This document shows, piece by piece, positions 27,624-36,095 of a DNA stretch of 64,000 nucleotides. The stretch is from contig NZ_CP134500.1 of assembly GCF_031760065.1 (NCBI RefSeq), positions 620,001 to 684,000 of the forward strand. Direction: 5' to 3'. A program made the position numbers and the translations under genes. The stretch is from Streptomyces durocortorensis (GTDB lineage: Bacteria > Actinomycetota > Actinomycetes > Streptomycetales > Streptomycetaceae). How positions within the stretch are numbered: position 1 is the first letter of the stretch; each line of letters starts with the position of its first letter. A model generated the notes under the pieces. That model saw only the letters and a program-made list of their open reading frames with translations, was not told the DNA's origin and did no database searches.

Positions 27624-27677
27624 TCGTCCCCGTGGGTTTCCGCCCGGCTCCTGCTCCTTCGTGAAAGGTCCCTCCCC

Positions 27678-28202
27678 ATGACCGAGATCGTCCACGTGAC
27701 CGCCCCCGAACTGGTCACGTACGCCGACGAGATGGCCGAGCTGCTGGTGGAGACCGTCGAGGAGGGGTCCTCGGTCGGTTTCCTGGCTCCGCTGGACCGG
27801 GAGGCGGCCGCCGTCTGGTGGCGGGAGCGCGCCGGGGCGGTGTCGGCCGGGCAGGTCGGCATCTGGATCGCCCGGGAGGGCGCGCGGGTGTCGGGGACGA
27901 TCGCGTTGGTCCGCGCGCCGCTGCCGAACGCCCGCCACCGCGCGGAGGTCGCCAAGCTGATGGTCCGCCCCTCCGCCCGGGGCCAGGGACTCGGCCGGGC
28001 GCTGCTGGACGCCGTGGAGGCGTACGCCACCTCCGAGGGCATCACGCTGCTGATCCTGGACACGGAGTCCGGCAGCCTGGCCGAGCAGGTCTACTGCAAG
28101 GCGGGCTGGACGAAGGTCGGCTCCGTGCCGGGATACGCGGCTGATCCCGCGGGCAGCCTCAAGCCGACCACCTTCTACTACAAGGAGCTCGCCGCCCCGT
28201 GA
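27678..28202 (+). CDS. GNAT family N-acetyltransferase
   Basis: A 174-residue acetyltransferase. The acetyl-CoA loop is VAKLMVRPSARGQGLGRALLDAVE at about residues 94-117 (RGQGLG = the Q/RxxGxG/A motif), followed by ITLLILDTESGSLAEQVYCKAGWTKVGSVPGYA, the usual beta5-alpha4 end of GNAT proteins. The acceptor is unknown. AAAGG lies upstream of the ATG. It is 54 bases after the ClC gene. Confidence 0.85.
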   Translation: MTEIVHVTAPELVTYADEMAELLVETVEEGSSVGFLAPLDREAAAVWWRERAGAVSAGQVGIWIAREGARVSGTIALVRAPLPNARHRAEVAKLMVRPSARGQGLGRALLDAVEAYATSEGITLLILDTESGSLAEQVYCKAGWTKVGSVPGYAADPAGSLKPTTFYYKELAAP

Positions 28203-28252
28203 GCGGCGGGCGGCACAATGGGCACCACCACGCACAGACCAGGGAGAGCTTC

Positions 28253-28741
28253 ATGACGCTGCACGACATTCCGCTGCGCACCCTCGCGGGCGAGCCGACC
28301 ACGCTGGGCGCGTACAGCGGACGGACCGTCCTGCTGGTGAACGTGGCCTCCAAGTGCGGGCTCACCCCGCAGTACGAGGGCCTGGAGCGGTTGCAGCAGA
28401 CCTACGGGGACCGGGGGCTGACCGTGCTCGGCGTGCCCTGCAACCAGTTCGCCGGGCAGGAGCCGGGCAGCCCGGAGGAGATCCGGACCTTCTGCTCGAC
28501 GACCTACGGGGTCAGCTTCCCGCTGCTGGAGAAGATCGAGGTCAACGGTGCGGACCGGCACCCGCTGTACGCGGAGCTGACGAAGGTGGCGGACGCGGAC
28601 GGGGAGGCCGGGGACATCCAGTGGAACTTCGAGAAGTTCGTGATCTCGCCGGCCGGTGAGCCGGTGGCCCGCATCCGCCCGCGCACCGAGCCGGAGGCGA
28701 CGGAGGTCGTGGCGGCGATCGAGGCGCAGCTGTCCTCCTGA
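28253..28741 (+). CDS. Glutathione peroxidase family protein (Cys type)
   Basis: A 162-residue thioredoxin-fold peroxidase. The peroxidatic residue is Cys in VNVASKCGLTPQYEGL (Cys in place of selenocysteine); LGVPCNQFAGQEPGS supplies Gln and a likely resolving Cys region, and DIQWNFEKFVIS supplies the Trp/Asn of the active site. Since actinobacteria use mycothiol, the reductant is probably thioredoxin, not glutathione. AGGGAGAG precedes the ATG at 28253. It ends the same-strand run that began with DUF389. Confidence 0.9.
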   Translation: MTLHDIPLRTLAGEPTTLGAYSGRTVLLVNVASKCGLTPQYEGLERLQQTYGDRGLTVLGVPCNQFAGQEPGSPEEIRTFCSTTYGVSFPLLEKIEVNGADRHPLYAELTKVADADGEAGDIQWNFEKFVISPAGEPVARIRPRTEPEATEVVAAIEAQLSS

Positions 28742-28751
28742 GCAGGGGGAG

Positions 28752-28786
28752 GGGGGCCGTCCGGGACGTGTTCCCGGGCGGCCCCC
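28752..28786. terminator. Bidirectional terminator between peroxidase and acyl-CoA dehydrogenase
   Basis: A 15-bp stem with one G-U pair (28752-28766 with 28772-28786) and a 5-nt loop lies between two convergent stop codons. Confidence 0.65.
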
Positions 28787-28799
28787 TTCCTGCTGTCCG

Positions 28800-30026
28800 C
28801 TAGCGGATCGGCATGCCCGACAGGGTGCGGGCGATCACCAGGCGCTGGATCTCGCTGGTGCCCTCGAAGATGGTGTAGATCGCCGCGTCGCGGTGCATGC
28901 GCTCGACCGGGTACTCCCGGGTGAAGCCGTTGCCGCCGAGGATCTGGATCGCCTGTGCGGTGACGTCCCGGGCGGTCTCGCTCGCGTAGAGCTTCGACAT
29001 GGAGCCCTCGGCCGCGGTGAACGGCTTGCCGGTGGTGGCCATCCAGGACGCGCGCCAGACCAGCATCCGGGCGGCGTCGATGCGGGTGCGCATGTCGGCG
29101 AGCTGGAAGGCGATGCCCTGGTTGTCGATGATCGGGCGGCCGAACTGGCTGCGGGTCTTCGCATAGTCGAGGGCGACCTCGTACGCGGCGCGGGCGGTGC
29201 CGACGGCCATCGCGCCGACGGCCGGGCGGGAGGCCTCGAAGGTGGCCATCGCCGCGTTCTTCACCCGCTCGCCGCCCGCCTTGGCGCGCTCCCGGGCGCG
29301 GGCGAGGCGTTCGTCGAGCTTGTCCTTGCCGCCGAGGAGGCAGTGGCCGGGGACGCGGACGTCCTCCAGGACCACTTCGGCGGTGTGGGAGGCCCGGATG
29401 CCGTGCTTCTTGAACTTCTGGCCCTGGGAGAGGCCGGGGGTGTCCGGCGGCACGATGAAGGAGGCGTGGCCCTTGGAGCCGAGGTCGGGATCGACGACGG
29501 CGACGACCACGTGGACGCCCGCTATGCCGCCGTTGGTCGCCCAGGTCTTGGTCCCGTTGAGGACCCACTCGTCCTTGGCCTCGTCGTAGACGGCGCGCGT
29601 CCGCATGGAGGCGACGTCGGAGCCGGCGTCGGGCTCGGAGGAGCAGAAGGCGGCGACCTTCACGTCGTTGGCGTCGCCGTACATCTGCGGGATCCAGGTG
29701 CCGATCTGTTCCTCGGTGCCGTTGGCGAGGACGCCCACGGCCGCCAGGCCCGTACCGACGATGGACAGGGCGATGCCCGCGTCGCCCCAGAACAGCTCTT
29801 CCATAGCCATGGGGATGCCGAGCCCCGTAGGGTCGAAGAACTGCTGGGCGTAGAAGTCGAGGGAGTAGATGCCGACCTTGGCCGCTTCCTGGATGACGGG
29901 CCAGGGCGTTTCCTCACGCTCGTCCCACTCCGAGGCGGCGGGGCGGATGACATCCGCCGCGAAGCCGTGGAGCCAGTCGCGGACCTGCTTCTGGTCGTCA
30001 TTGAGGTCAAGCGTGAACTCGGCCAT
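28800..30026 (-). CDS. Acyl-CoA dehydrogenase
   Basis: A 408-residue FAD enzyme introducing the alpha-beta double bond in acyl-CoA. AAFCSSEPDAGSDVASM is the FAD-binding signature, WVLNGTKTWATNGG the following strand, QLADMRTRIDAARM the helical part, and YTIFEGTSEIQRLVIAR carries the catalytic Glu and the C-terminal signature. An insert LDERLARARERAKAGGERVK near residues 237-256 makes the loop before the C-terminal domain longer than usual. GGAGGGG precedes the ATG. A divergent TetR gene with dyads between them suggests specific control by an acyl-CoA-type ligand. Confidence 0.9.
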   Translation of the reverse strand: MAEFTLDLNDDQKQVRDWLHGFAADVIRPAASEWDEREETPWPVIQEAAKVGIYSLDFYAQQFFDPTGLGIPMAMEELFWGDAGIALSIVGTGLAAVGVLANGTEEQIGTWIPQMYGDANDVKVAAFCSSEPDAGSDVASMRTRAVYDEAKDEWVLNGTKTWATNGGIAGVHVVVAVVDPDLGSKGHASFIVPPDTPGLSQGQKFKKHGIRASHTAEVVLEDVRVPGHCLLGGKDKLDERLARARERAKAGGERVKNAAMATFEASRPAVGAMAVGTARAAYEVALDYAKTRSQFGRPIIDNQGIAFQLADMRTRIDAARMLVWRASWMATTGKPFTAAEGSMSKLYASETARDVTAQAIQILGGNGFTREYPVERMHRDAAIYTIFEGTSEIQRLVIARTLSGMPIR

Positions 30027-30059
30027 GTTTCCCCTCCAGGCACTGCGGCAAAAGCATGC

Positions 30060-30097
30060 GTTACTTGCGGTAACCCCAGTGTGTTACTGGCAAGTAG
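30060..30097. promoter_or_regulatory. TetR-type operator pair
   Basis: GTTAC (30060-30064) pairs with GTAAC (30070-30074) in TTACTTGCGGTAA, and a second site GTTACTGGCAAGTAGC follows. TACTTGC (30062-30068) also pairs with GCAAGTA (30090-30096). Two similar 14-nt half-palindromes thus lie about 22 bp apart, upstream of the acyl-CoA dehydrogenase start. Confidence 0.55.
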
Positions 30098-30208
30098 CAA
30101 CTGTCAACGCCCCAGTGCCGATCAACTGCCCACGCGGCGGAGTGTTACGTTGCGCAGGCGTGCAGGAGCGGTGCGACGGCACCGCGCGGCAGGGGTGGGA
30201 GAGACGAC

Positions 30209-30892
30209 ATGGAGACCGCACGAGGCGCGGAGCGACAGCGGACCGCGGCGGAGCGCCGACGCCGCGAGTTGCTCGAAGCCGCGGACCGGGTGGTGCTCAG
30301 GGACGGCCCGCAGGCCTCGATGAACGCGATCGCCGCCGAGGCCGGGATCACCAAACCGATCCTCTACCGCCACTTCGGGGACAAGGGCGGGCTCTACCGC
30401 GCGCTGGCCAAGCGCCACACCGACGCGCTCCTCAGCGCCCTGCGGGCGGCCCTGGACGCCCCCTCGGAGCGCCGCGCACGGGTGGAGTCCACGCTCGACA
30501 CCTATCTCGCCGCGATCGAGGCCCGCCCCCAGGTCTACCGCTTCCTGATGCATCCCTCCGAGAACGCCGTCGACGCAACCGCCTCCGTCGACACCGGCTC
30601 CTCGCCCGAGCAGGGCTTCGACGTCGGCCGCCACTCCGCCCCGCTGCTGCGCCGCCTCGGCGAGGAGCTGGGCCAGGTGATCGTCGAGCGGGTGGACCTC
30701 GGGCCCGACAGCGAGCAGATGGCACGCATCTGGGGGCACGGCATCGTGGGCATGATGCACGCGGCGGGCGACTGGTGGCTCGCCGACCGGCCCTGCTCCC
30801 GCGAGCGGCTGGTGCGCAGCCTCGCCGACCTGCTGTGGGGGCGGCTCGCGGAGGTGGGCGACCGCGACATCCCGGGCGGCCCGGGGTTCTGA
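30209..30892 (+). CDS. TetR family transcriptional regulator
   Basis: A 227-residue regulator. The N-terminal helix-turn-helix is RREELLEAADRVV-like, with MNAIAAEAGITKPILYRHFGDKGGLYRALAKRH as the recognition part at about residues 40-72. The ligand domain is not assignable to a known effector. GGGAGAG precedes the ATG. Divergence from the acyl-CoA dehydrogenase and the dyads at 30060-30097 indicate that it controls that gene and itself. It ends 12 bases before the convergent peptide deformylase stop. Confidence 0.85.
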   Translation: METARGAERQRTAAERRRRELLEAADRVVLRDGPQASMNAIAAEAGITKPILYRHFGDKGGLYRALAKRHTDALLSALRAALDAPSERRARVESTLDTYLAAIEARPQVYRFLMHPSENAVDATASVDTGSSPEQGFDVGRHSAPLLRRLGEELGQVIVERVDLGPDSEQMARIWGHGIVGMMHAAGDWWLADRPCSRERLVRSLADLLWGRLAEVGDRDIPGGPGF

Positions 30893-30903
30893 GAGTCGGG
30901 GGC

Positions 30904-31449
30904 TCAGCCGTTTCGGGCCCAGGGCGCACGCCGTGCCGCGCGCAGCGCCCGGGTCCGCCGCAGCCCGGTCAGCCGGTCCGTGTAGACAGTGCCCTCCAGG
31001 TGGTCGCACTCGTGCTGGAGGCACCGGGCGAACCACCCCGTGCCCGCGATCCGCACCGGCTCGCCCGTCATCGTCAGGCCCTCCACGACCGCGTGGTCGA
31101 AGCGTTCCGTGCCCGCTTCCAGCCCCGGAAGTGACAGACAGCCCTCCGGTCCGCGTACGGTGAGTCCGTCCGCCTCGACCAGTTCGGGATTGACCACATG
31201 TCCCAGATGGCGGACATCGTCGTCGTCCGGGCAGTCGTAGACGAACACTCTGAGCGGGATGCCGATCTGGTTGGCGGCGAGCCCGACACCCTGTGCGGCG
31301 TACATCGTGGCGAACATGTCCTCGACCAGCTTCGCGAGCGACGGACCGAACTCCGTGACGTCCTCGCAGGGCCGGTGGAGCAACGGGTCGCCGAGCAGAC
31401 TCATCTCTCGGACGAGACCGGAGCTGCCGGGGATCGGGCGGTTTCGCAT
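30904..31449 (-). CDS. def: Peptide deformylase
   Basis: A 181-residue metalloenzyme removing the N-formyl group of new proteins. All three motifs are present: GVGLAANQIG, EGCLSLPG (metal Cys) and QHECDHLEG (two metal His and the catalytic Glu; the usual HEIDH/HEVDH is HECDH here). The C terminus RRTRALRAARRAPWARNG is an extra basic tail. Streptomycetes often have several deformylases; no fmt gene is adjacent, so this may be an accessory copy. ATG at 31449; divergent from murT. Confidence 0.9.
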   Translation of the reverse strand: MRNRPIPGSSGLVREMSLLGDPLLHRPCEDVTEFGPSLAKLVEDMFATMYAAQGVGLAANQIGIPLRVFVYDCPDDDDVRHLGHVVNPELVEADGLTVRGPEGCLSLPGLEAGTERFDHAVVEGLTMTGEPVRIAGTGWFARCLQHECDHLEGTVYTDRLTGLRRTRALRAARRAPWARNG

Positions 31450-31562
31450 GGCGGCAAGCGTACGTTCCGCCGGGCCCGGAAGTTCCCGTGGTGCCGCGGT
31501 GCGGTCGCCGCGCCGGACATCGATAGGCTGGGCGCGGACCGATGCAAGGAGGATCTAGGACG

Positions 31563-32801
31563 ATGGCAGGCAACACGGAGCCGTTGTCGCCGCGGGCCAA
31601 GCTGGCCGTGACGGCGGGCAAGGCCGCGGCGGCGGTGTCACGCGCCGCGGGGCGGGGCAGCGGATCGGTGATCGGCGGCCGGGTGGCGCTCAAACTCGAC
31701 CCCGACCTGCTGGGGCGGCTGGCGCAGCACCTGGACGTGATCCTCGTGTCGGCGACGAACGGCAAGACGACCACCACCCGACTGATCGCCGAGGCGCTGC
31801 GGGCCGCGGGGCCCGTCGTCTCGAACGCGCTCGGCGCGAACATGCCCGCGGGCATCACCTCCGCGCTGGCCGGCGGCTCGGACGCGAAGTTCGGCGTGAT
31901 CGAGGTCGACGAGAAGTATCTGGCCGGTGTCGCGCGCGACACCACCCCCAAGGCGATCGCCCTGCTCAACCTCTCGCGCGACCAGCTGGACCGCGCGGCC
32001 GAGACCCGGATGATGGCCGAGCACTGGCGCGAGGGCCTGTCCGGCTCGAAGGCCGTGATCATCGCGAACGCGGACGACCCGCTGGTCGTCTGGGCGGCTT
32101 CCTCCTCGGCCAACGTGGTGTGGGTGGCGGCCGGTCAGGCGTGGAAGGACGACGCCTGGTCCTGCCCGTCCTGCGGCGGTGTGATGCAGCGCCCCGGCGA
32201 CGACTGGTTCTGCGGGCAGTGCGGCTTTCGGCGCCCCGCCCCGAGCTGGGCGCTCAACGGCGACTACGTCCTGGACCCGCACGGTTCGGCCTGGCCGATC
32301 CACCTCCAGCTGCCCGGCCGCGCCAACAAGGCGAACGCCGCAAGTTCGGCCGCCGTCGCCGCCGTCTTCGGGGTGCCGCCGCAGGTCGCCCTGGAGCGGA
32401 TGTACCAGGTGCAGGCGGTCGCCGGACGGTACGACGTCGTCACCTTCCAGAACCGTGAGCTGCGCCTGCTGCTGGCGAAGAACCCGGCGGGCTGGCTGGA
32501 GACGTTCTCGCTGATCGACCCGCCGCCGACACCGGTGATCCTCTCGGTGAACGCCCGTGGCGCGGACGGCACGGACACCTCCTGGCTGTGGGACGTGGAC
32601 TACACCCAGCTGGCCGGTCACCCGATCTTCGTGCTCGGAGACCGCAAGCTGGACCTCGCGGTCCGCCTGGAAGTCGCCGGTCTCGACTTCCGGGTCTGCG
32701 AGAACCTCGACGAGGCTGTGCAGTACGCCCCGCCCGGACGTATCGAGGTCATCGCCAACTACACCGCCTTCCAGGATCTGCGCCGTCGTGTCGGCAACTG
32801 A
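31563..32801 (+). CDS. murT: Lipid II isoglutaminyl synthase subunit MurT
   Basis: A 412-residue Mur-ligase-like subunit which, with GatD, amidates D-Glu of lipid II to D-isoGln, needed for peptide cross-linking in actinobacteria. SATNGKTTTTRL is the ATP loop (about residues 61-72). The zinc ribbon unique to MurT is visible as CPSCGGVMQRPGDDWFCGQCGF (about residues 201-222). NLSRDQLDRAAE and LPGRANKANAASS follow Mur ligase order. AAGGAGG (31546-31552) precedes the ATG, and a -10-like TAGGCT is at 31524-31529. gatD follows after 34 bases in the same operon. Confidence 0.93.
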   Translation: MAGNTEPLSPRAKLAVTAGKAAAAVSRAAGRGSGSVIGGRVALKLDPDLLGRLAQHLDVILVSATNGKTTTTRLIAEALRAAGPVVSNALGANMPAGITSALAGGSDAKFGVIEVDEKYLAGVARDTTPKAIALLNLSRDQLDRAAETRMMAEHWREGLSGSKAVIIANADDPLVVWAASSSANVVWVAAGQAWKDDAWSCPSCGGVMQRPGDDWFCGQCGFRRPAPSWALNGDYVLDPHGSAWPIHLQLPGRANKANAASSAAVAAVFGVPPQVALERMYQVQAVAGRYDVVTFQNRELRLLLAKNPAGWLETFSLIDPPPTPVILSVNARGADGTDTSWLWDVDYTQLAGHPIFVLGDRKLDLAVRLEVAGLDFRVCENLDEAVQYAPPGRIEVIANYTAFQDLRRRVGN

Positions 32802-32835
32802 CCCCGGCCCCGGCCACCTCCGGAGAGGACGAAGC

Positions 32836-33564
32836 ATGAGCAACAACGGTCTGCGTCTGGTCTGGGTCTACCCCGACCTCCTCAGCACCTACGGCGACCA
32901 GGGCAACGCACTGGTCGTGGAGCGGCGGGCCCGGCAGCGCGGCCTGGACGTGCAGCGCGTCGACGTGCGCAGCGACCAGCCGGTGCCGACGTCCGGCGAC
33001 GTCTACCTGATCGGCGGCGGTGAGGACCGGCCGCAGCGCCTCGCGGCCGAGCGGCTGCGCCGCGACGGCGGGCTGAGCCGGGCCGCGGCCAACGGCGCGA
33101 TCATCTTCTCGGTCTGCGCGGGCTACCAGATCCTCGGGCACGAGTTCATCAACGACCTCGGTGAGCGCGAGCCGGGCCTCGGTCTGCTCGACGTGGTCTC
33201 GACCCGCGGCGAGGGTGCGCGGTGTGTCGGCGACGTGCTGGCGGACATCGACCCGCAGCTCGGCCTGGAGCCGCTGACCGGGTTCGAGAACCACCAGGGC
33301 GTCACCCATCTCGGCCCGACGGCACGGCCGTTCGCCCGGGTGCGGTTCGGCCGGGGCAACGGCACCGGGGACGGCACGGAGGGCGCGTACAACGACACGG
33401 TCTTCGGGACGTACATGCACGGTCCCGTGCTGGCCCGCAACCCGCAGATCGCCGATCACCTGCTGAAGCTCGCCCTCGACGTGAACGCGCTGCCGCCCAC
33501 GGACGACCGGTGGTACGAGGCGCTGCGCGCCGAGCGGATCGCCGCCGCGACACAGCCCGCCTGA
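32836..33564 (+). CDS. gatD: Lipid II isoglutaminyl synthase, glutamine amidotransferase subunit GatD
   Basis: A 242-residue CobB/CobQ-type amidotransferase that releases ammonia from glutamine for MurT. The nucleophile elbow is FSVCAGYQILG with Cys at about residue 96; GFENHQGVTHLG is a family-specific block, and FGTYMHGPVLARNP supplies the catalytic His. GGAGAGG precedes the ATG. It is downstream of murT, and a perfect hairpin follows, so murT-gatD forms a two-gene transcript. Confidence 0.92.
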   Translation: MSNNGLRLVWVYPDLLSTYGDQGNALVVERRARQRGLDVQRVDVRSDQPVPTSGDVYLIGGGEDRPQRLAAERLRRDGGLSRAAANGAIIFSVCAGYQILGHEFINDLGEREPGLGLLDVVSTRGEGARCVGDVLADIDPQLGLEPLTGFENHQGVTHLGPTARPFARVRFGRGNGTGDGTEGAYNDTVFGTYMHGPVLARNPQIADHLLKLALDVNALPPTDDRWYEALRAERIAAATQPA

Positions 33565-33619
33565 TGAGGCGTTTTCCGCTCGGTTGAGCGGAGTCCAGCA
33601 GGCGGACGTCCGGTTCGGT

Positions 33620-33649
33620 CCCGCCACCCCGCGCCGGTAGGGTGGCGGG
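33620..33649 (+). terminator. Terminator after murT-gatD
   Basis: CCCGCCACCC (33620-33629) pairs perfectly with GGGTGGCGGG (33640-33649) around a 10-nt loop, 56 bases after the gatD stop. Confidence 0.6.
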
Positions 33650-33706
33650 GATCCAACCGGACGACGTGGTCCGGTCGTCGACCCACGTTGCAAAGGTTTT
33701 CGGGCC

Positions 33707-34732
33707 ATGCGCATTGGCGTACTCACCTCCGGCGGCGACTGCCCCGGCCTCAACGCCGTCATCCGTTCCGTCGTGCACCGCGCGGTGGTGGACCACGGCG
33801 ACGAGGTCATCGGCTTCCACGACGGCTGGAAGGGCCTGCTGGAGGCCGACTACCGCAAGCTCGACCTCGACGCTGTGGGCGGGATCCTGGCCCGCGGCGG
33901 CACGATCCTCGGTTCCTCCCGCGTCCAGCCCGCGCATCTGCGCGACGGGGTGGAGCGGGCCCGCGGCCATGTCGCGGACCTCGGCCTGGACGCGATCATC
34001 CCGATCGGCGGCGAAGGCACCCTCAAGGCCGCCAACCTGCTCTCCGAGGCCGGGCTGCCCATCGTCGGGGTCCCCAAGACCATCGACAACGACATCGCCT
34101 CCACCGACGTCACCTTCGGCTTCGACACCGCCGTCGGTGTCGCCACCGAGGCGCTGGACCGGCTGAAGACCACGGCCGAGTCGCACCAGCGGGTGCTGAT
34201 CGTCGAGGTCATGGGCCGGCACACCGGCTGGATCGCCCTGCACTCCGGGATGGCCGCCGGTGCCCACGCCATCGTGGTGCCCGAGCGCCCCTTCGACATC
34301 GACGAGCTGACCGAGCTGGTCGGCAAGCGCTTCTCGGCGGGCAAGAAGTTCGCCATCGTGGTGGTCGCCGAGGGCGCCAAGCCGCGTGCGGGCTCCATGC
34401 AGTTCGAGCAGGGCACCAAGGACATCTACGGCCACGAGCGGTTCGCCGGGGTGGCCACCCAGCTCGCCGGGGAGCTGGAGCAGCGGCTCGGCAAGGAGGC
34501 CCGCCCGGTCATCCTCGGCCACGTCCAGCGCGGCGGCACCCCCACCGCGTACGACCGGGTCCTGGCGACCCGGTTCGGCTGGCACGCGGTGGAGGCGGCG
34601 CACCGGGGCGAGTTCGGGATGCTGACCGCGCTGCGCGGCACCGACATCACCATGGTCCCGCTGGCCGAAGCGGTACAGACGCTCAAGACGGTCCCCGCCG
34701 AGCGGTACGCCGAGGCGGAGTGCGTCCTGTAG
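33707..34732 (+). CDS. pfkA: 6-phosphofructokinase
   Basis: A 341-residue phosphofructokinase, fructose 6-phosphate to fructose 1,6-bisphosphate. LTSGGDCPGLNAVIR is the nucleotide loop. IPIGGEGTLKAA has Gly at the position that separates ATP- from PPi-users, indicating ATP; GVPKTIDNDIASTDVTFGFDTA has the catalytic Asp and a Lys typical of the actinobacterial group; EVMGRHTGW and GHVQRGGTPTAYDR bind substrate. Group III enzymes of this kind lack classical PEP control. AAAGG lies about 10 bases before the ATG. Strong hairpins on both sides make it monocistronic. Confidence 0.93.
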   Translation: MRIGVLTSGGDCPGLNAVIRSVVHRAVVDHGDEVIGFHDGWKGLLEADYRKLDLDAVGGILARGGTILGSSRVQPAHLRDGVERARGHVADLGLDAIIPIGGEGTLKAANLLSEAGLPIVGVPKTIDNDIASTDVTFGFDTAVGVATEALDRLKTTAESHQRVLIVEVMGRHTGWIALHSGMAAGAHAIVVPERPFDIDELTELVGKRFSAGKKFAIVVVAEGAKPRAGSMQFEQGTKDIYGHERFAGVATQLAGELEQRLGKEARPVILGHVQRGGTPTAYDRVLATRFGWHAVEAAHRGEFGMLTALRGTDITMVPLAEAVQTLKTVPAERYAEAECVL

Positions 34733-34746
34733 CCACCCGCTCTCCG

Positions 34747-34786
34747 AGAACTGCCCCCGGCCGCAACCGCGGCCGGGGGCAGTTCT
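34747..34786 (+). terminator. Perfect 18-bp hairpin terminator after pfkA
   Basis: The arms 34747-34764 and 34769-34786 pair perfectly over 18 bp with a 4-nt AACC loop. It is the most stable simple hairpin I found in the window and has no T-tract. Confidence 0.75.
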
Positions 34787-34843
34787 ACGCTGTACCGGAC
34801 AACCGGCACGAAACGGGGATGTGTCCCCATCGGGAGTGAACAG

Positions 34844-35794
34844 ATGGATCACAGCGGGCACGGCATGAACATGGATCTGCCGCCGTTCACGCTGGGACGG
34901 GGGCTGGAGCTCTCCCTGGAACCGTTCTTCCTGACCGGCTGCCTCCTCGCCCTCGCCCTGTACGGGTACGGCGTGGTGCGGCTGCGTCGGCGCGGGGACG
35001 GCTGGCCGGTGAGCCGGATCGTGTTCTTCGTCGTGGGCGTGCTGAGCATCGCACTGGTGATGTGCACCAAGCTCAACGACTACGGCATGGTCATGTTCAG
35101 CGTGCACATGGTGCAGCACATGGTGATCAGCATGCTGTCGCCGATCCTGCTGCTCCTGGGCGCTCCGGTGACGCTGGCTCTGCGGGCACTGCCGCCGGCG
35201 GGCCGGGGGCGGACCGGGCCGCGCGAACTGCTCCTGAAGCTGCTGCACAGCCGCTACATCAAGATCGTCACGCATCCCGCGTTCACGATCCCGATCTTCA
35301 TCGCCAGCCTCTACGCGCTGTACTTCACGCCGATCTTCGACTTCCTGATGGGCTCCAAGCCCGGCCACATCGGGATGATGGTGCACTTCCTCGCCGTCGG
35401 CCTGGTCTTCTTCTGGCCGATCATGGGCGTCGACCCGGGCCCGCACCGCCCCGGCTATGTCATGCGGATGCTGGAGCTGTTCGCCGGGATGCCGTTCCAC
35501 GCGTTCTTCGGGATCGCGCTGATGATGGCGACGACGCCGATGGTGAAGACGTACGAGAATCCGCCCGCCTCGCTGGGCATCGACGCCCTGAGCGACCAGA
35601 ACTGGGCGGGCGGCATCGCCTGGGCGTTCAGCGAGATCCCGTCCGTGCTGGTCCTGATCGCGCTCGTCTACCAGTGGTACCACTCCGAGCAGCGCGCCGC
35701 CCGGCGCTCGGACCGGGCCGCCGACCGCGACGGCGACCAGGAGCTGGAGGCGTACAACGCCTATCTGGCGTCATTGCAGGCCCGCGGACGGTAG
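34844..35794 (+). CDS. ctaG: Cytochrome c oxidase assembly protein, CtaG (caa3 type)
   Basis: A 316-residue membrane protein with about seven helices (FFLTGCLLALALYGYGVV, IVFFVVGVLSIALVM, MVMFSVHMVQHMVISMLSPILLLLG, FLAVGLVFFWPIMGV). The N terminus MDHSGHGMNMDLPP is a His/Met copper-binding-like tag, and HMVQHM plus MVHFLAVG keep the His pairs of the Caa3_CtaG family, which helps load copper into the oxidase. GGGAGTG precedes the ATG. No oxidase subunits are nearby. The small membrane protein at 35861 follows in the same direction. Confidence 0.85.
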   Translation: MDHSGHGMNMDLPPFTLGRGLELSLEPFFLTGCLLALALYGYGVVRLRRRGDGWPVSRIVFFVVGVLSIALVMCTKLNDYGMVMFSVHMVQHMVISMLSPILLLLGAPVTLALRALPPAGRGRTGPRELLLKLLHSRYIKIVTHPAFTIPIFIASLYALYFTPIFDFLMGSKPGHIGMMVHFLAVGLVFFWPIMGVDPGPHRPGYVMRMLELFAGMPFHAFFGIALMMATTPMVKTYENPPASLGIDALSDQNWAGGIAWAFSEIPSVLVLIALVYQWYHSEQRAARRSDRAADRDGDQELEAYNAYLASLQARGR

Positions 35795-35860
35795 CGCCCG
35801 GGGCGCATCCGGGGTGACCATGGGGACAACGGCCGCGCGGCCGACGAGGAGCGTGCGCGC

Positions 35861-36019
35861 ATGTCCGGATCGACGAAAACCATGGGATACATGACCGTCG
35901 GGGCGCTGGTCACGGTGACCGCGTACACGGTGGCGCTGGGAAGCAGTGGCTGGCTGTGGTTCGGCTGGGTGGTGCTGGGTCTGTGCACCCTCGGCATGCT
36001 GGCCACCCAGGACGTCTGA
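35861..36019 (+). CDS. Small membrane protein, 52 residues
   Basis: ATG at 35861 to TGA at 36017-36019. It encodes a 52-residue protein beginning MSGSTKTMGYMTVGALVTV and ending TLGMLATQDV, with two hydrophobic segments (about residues 10-26 and 30-48) and aromatic GWLWFGW between them. GAGGAG (35846-35851) nine bases upstream strongly supports translation. It lies 66 bases after ctaG, so it is probably a member of the same transcript. Function unknown; a role beside CtaG or the membrane enzyme PlsC is only positional inference. Confidence 0.72.
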   Translation: MSGSTKTMGYMTVGALVTVTAYTVALGSSGWLWFGWVVLGLCTLGMLATQDV

Positions 36020-36095
36020 CCGTGCGCTGCGGGCGGGCGCCGGGGCCCCTACGCAGCCCTGACGCCGGCCCGGCAGAGCGAGGTGGACGCACAAG

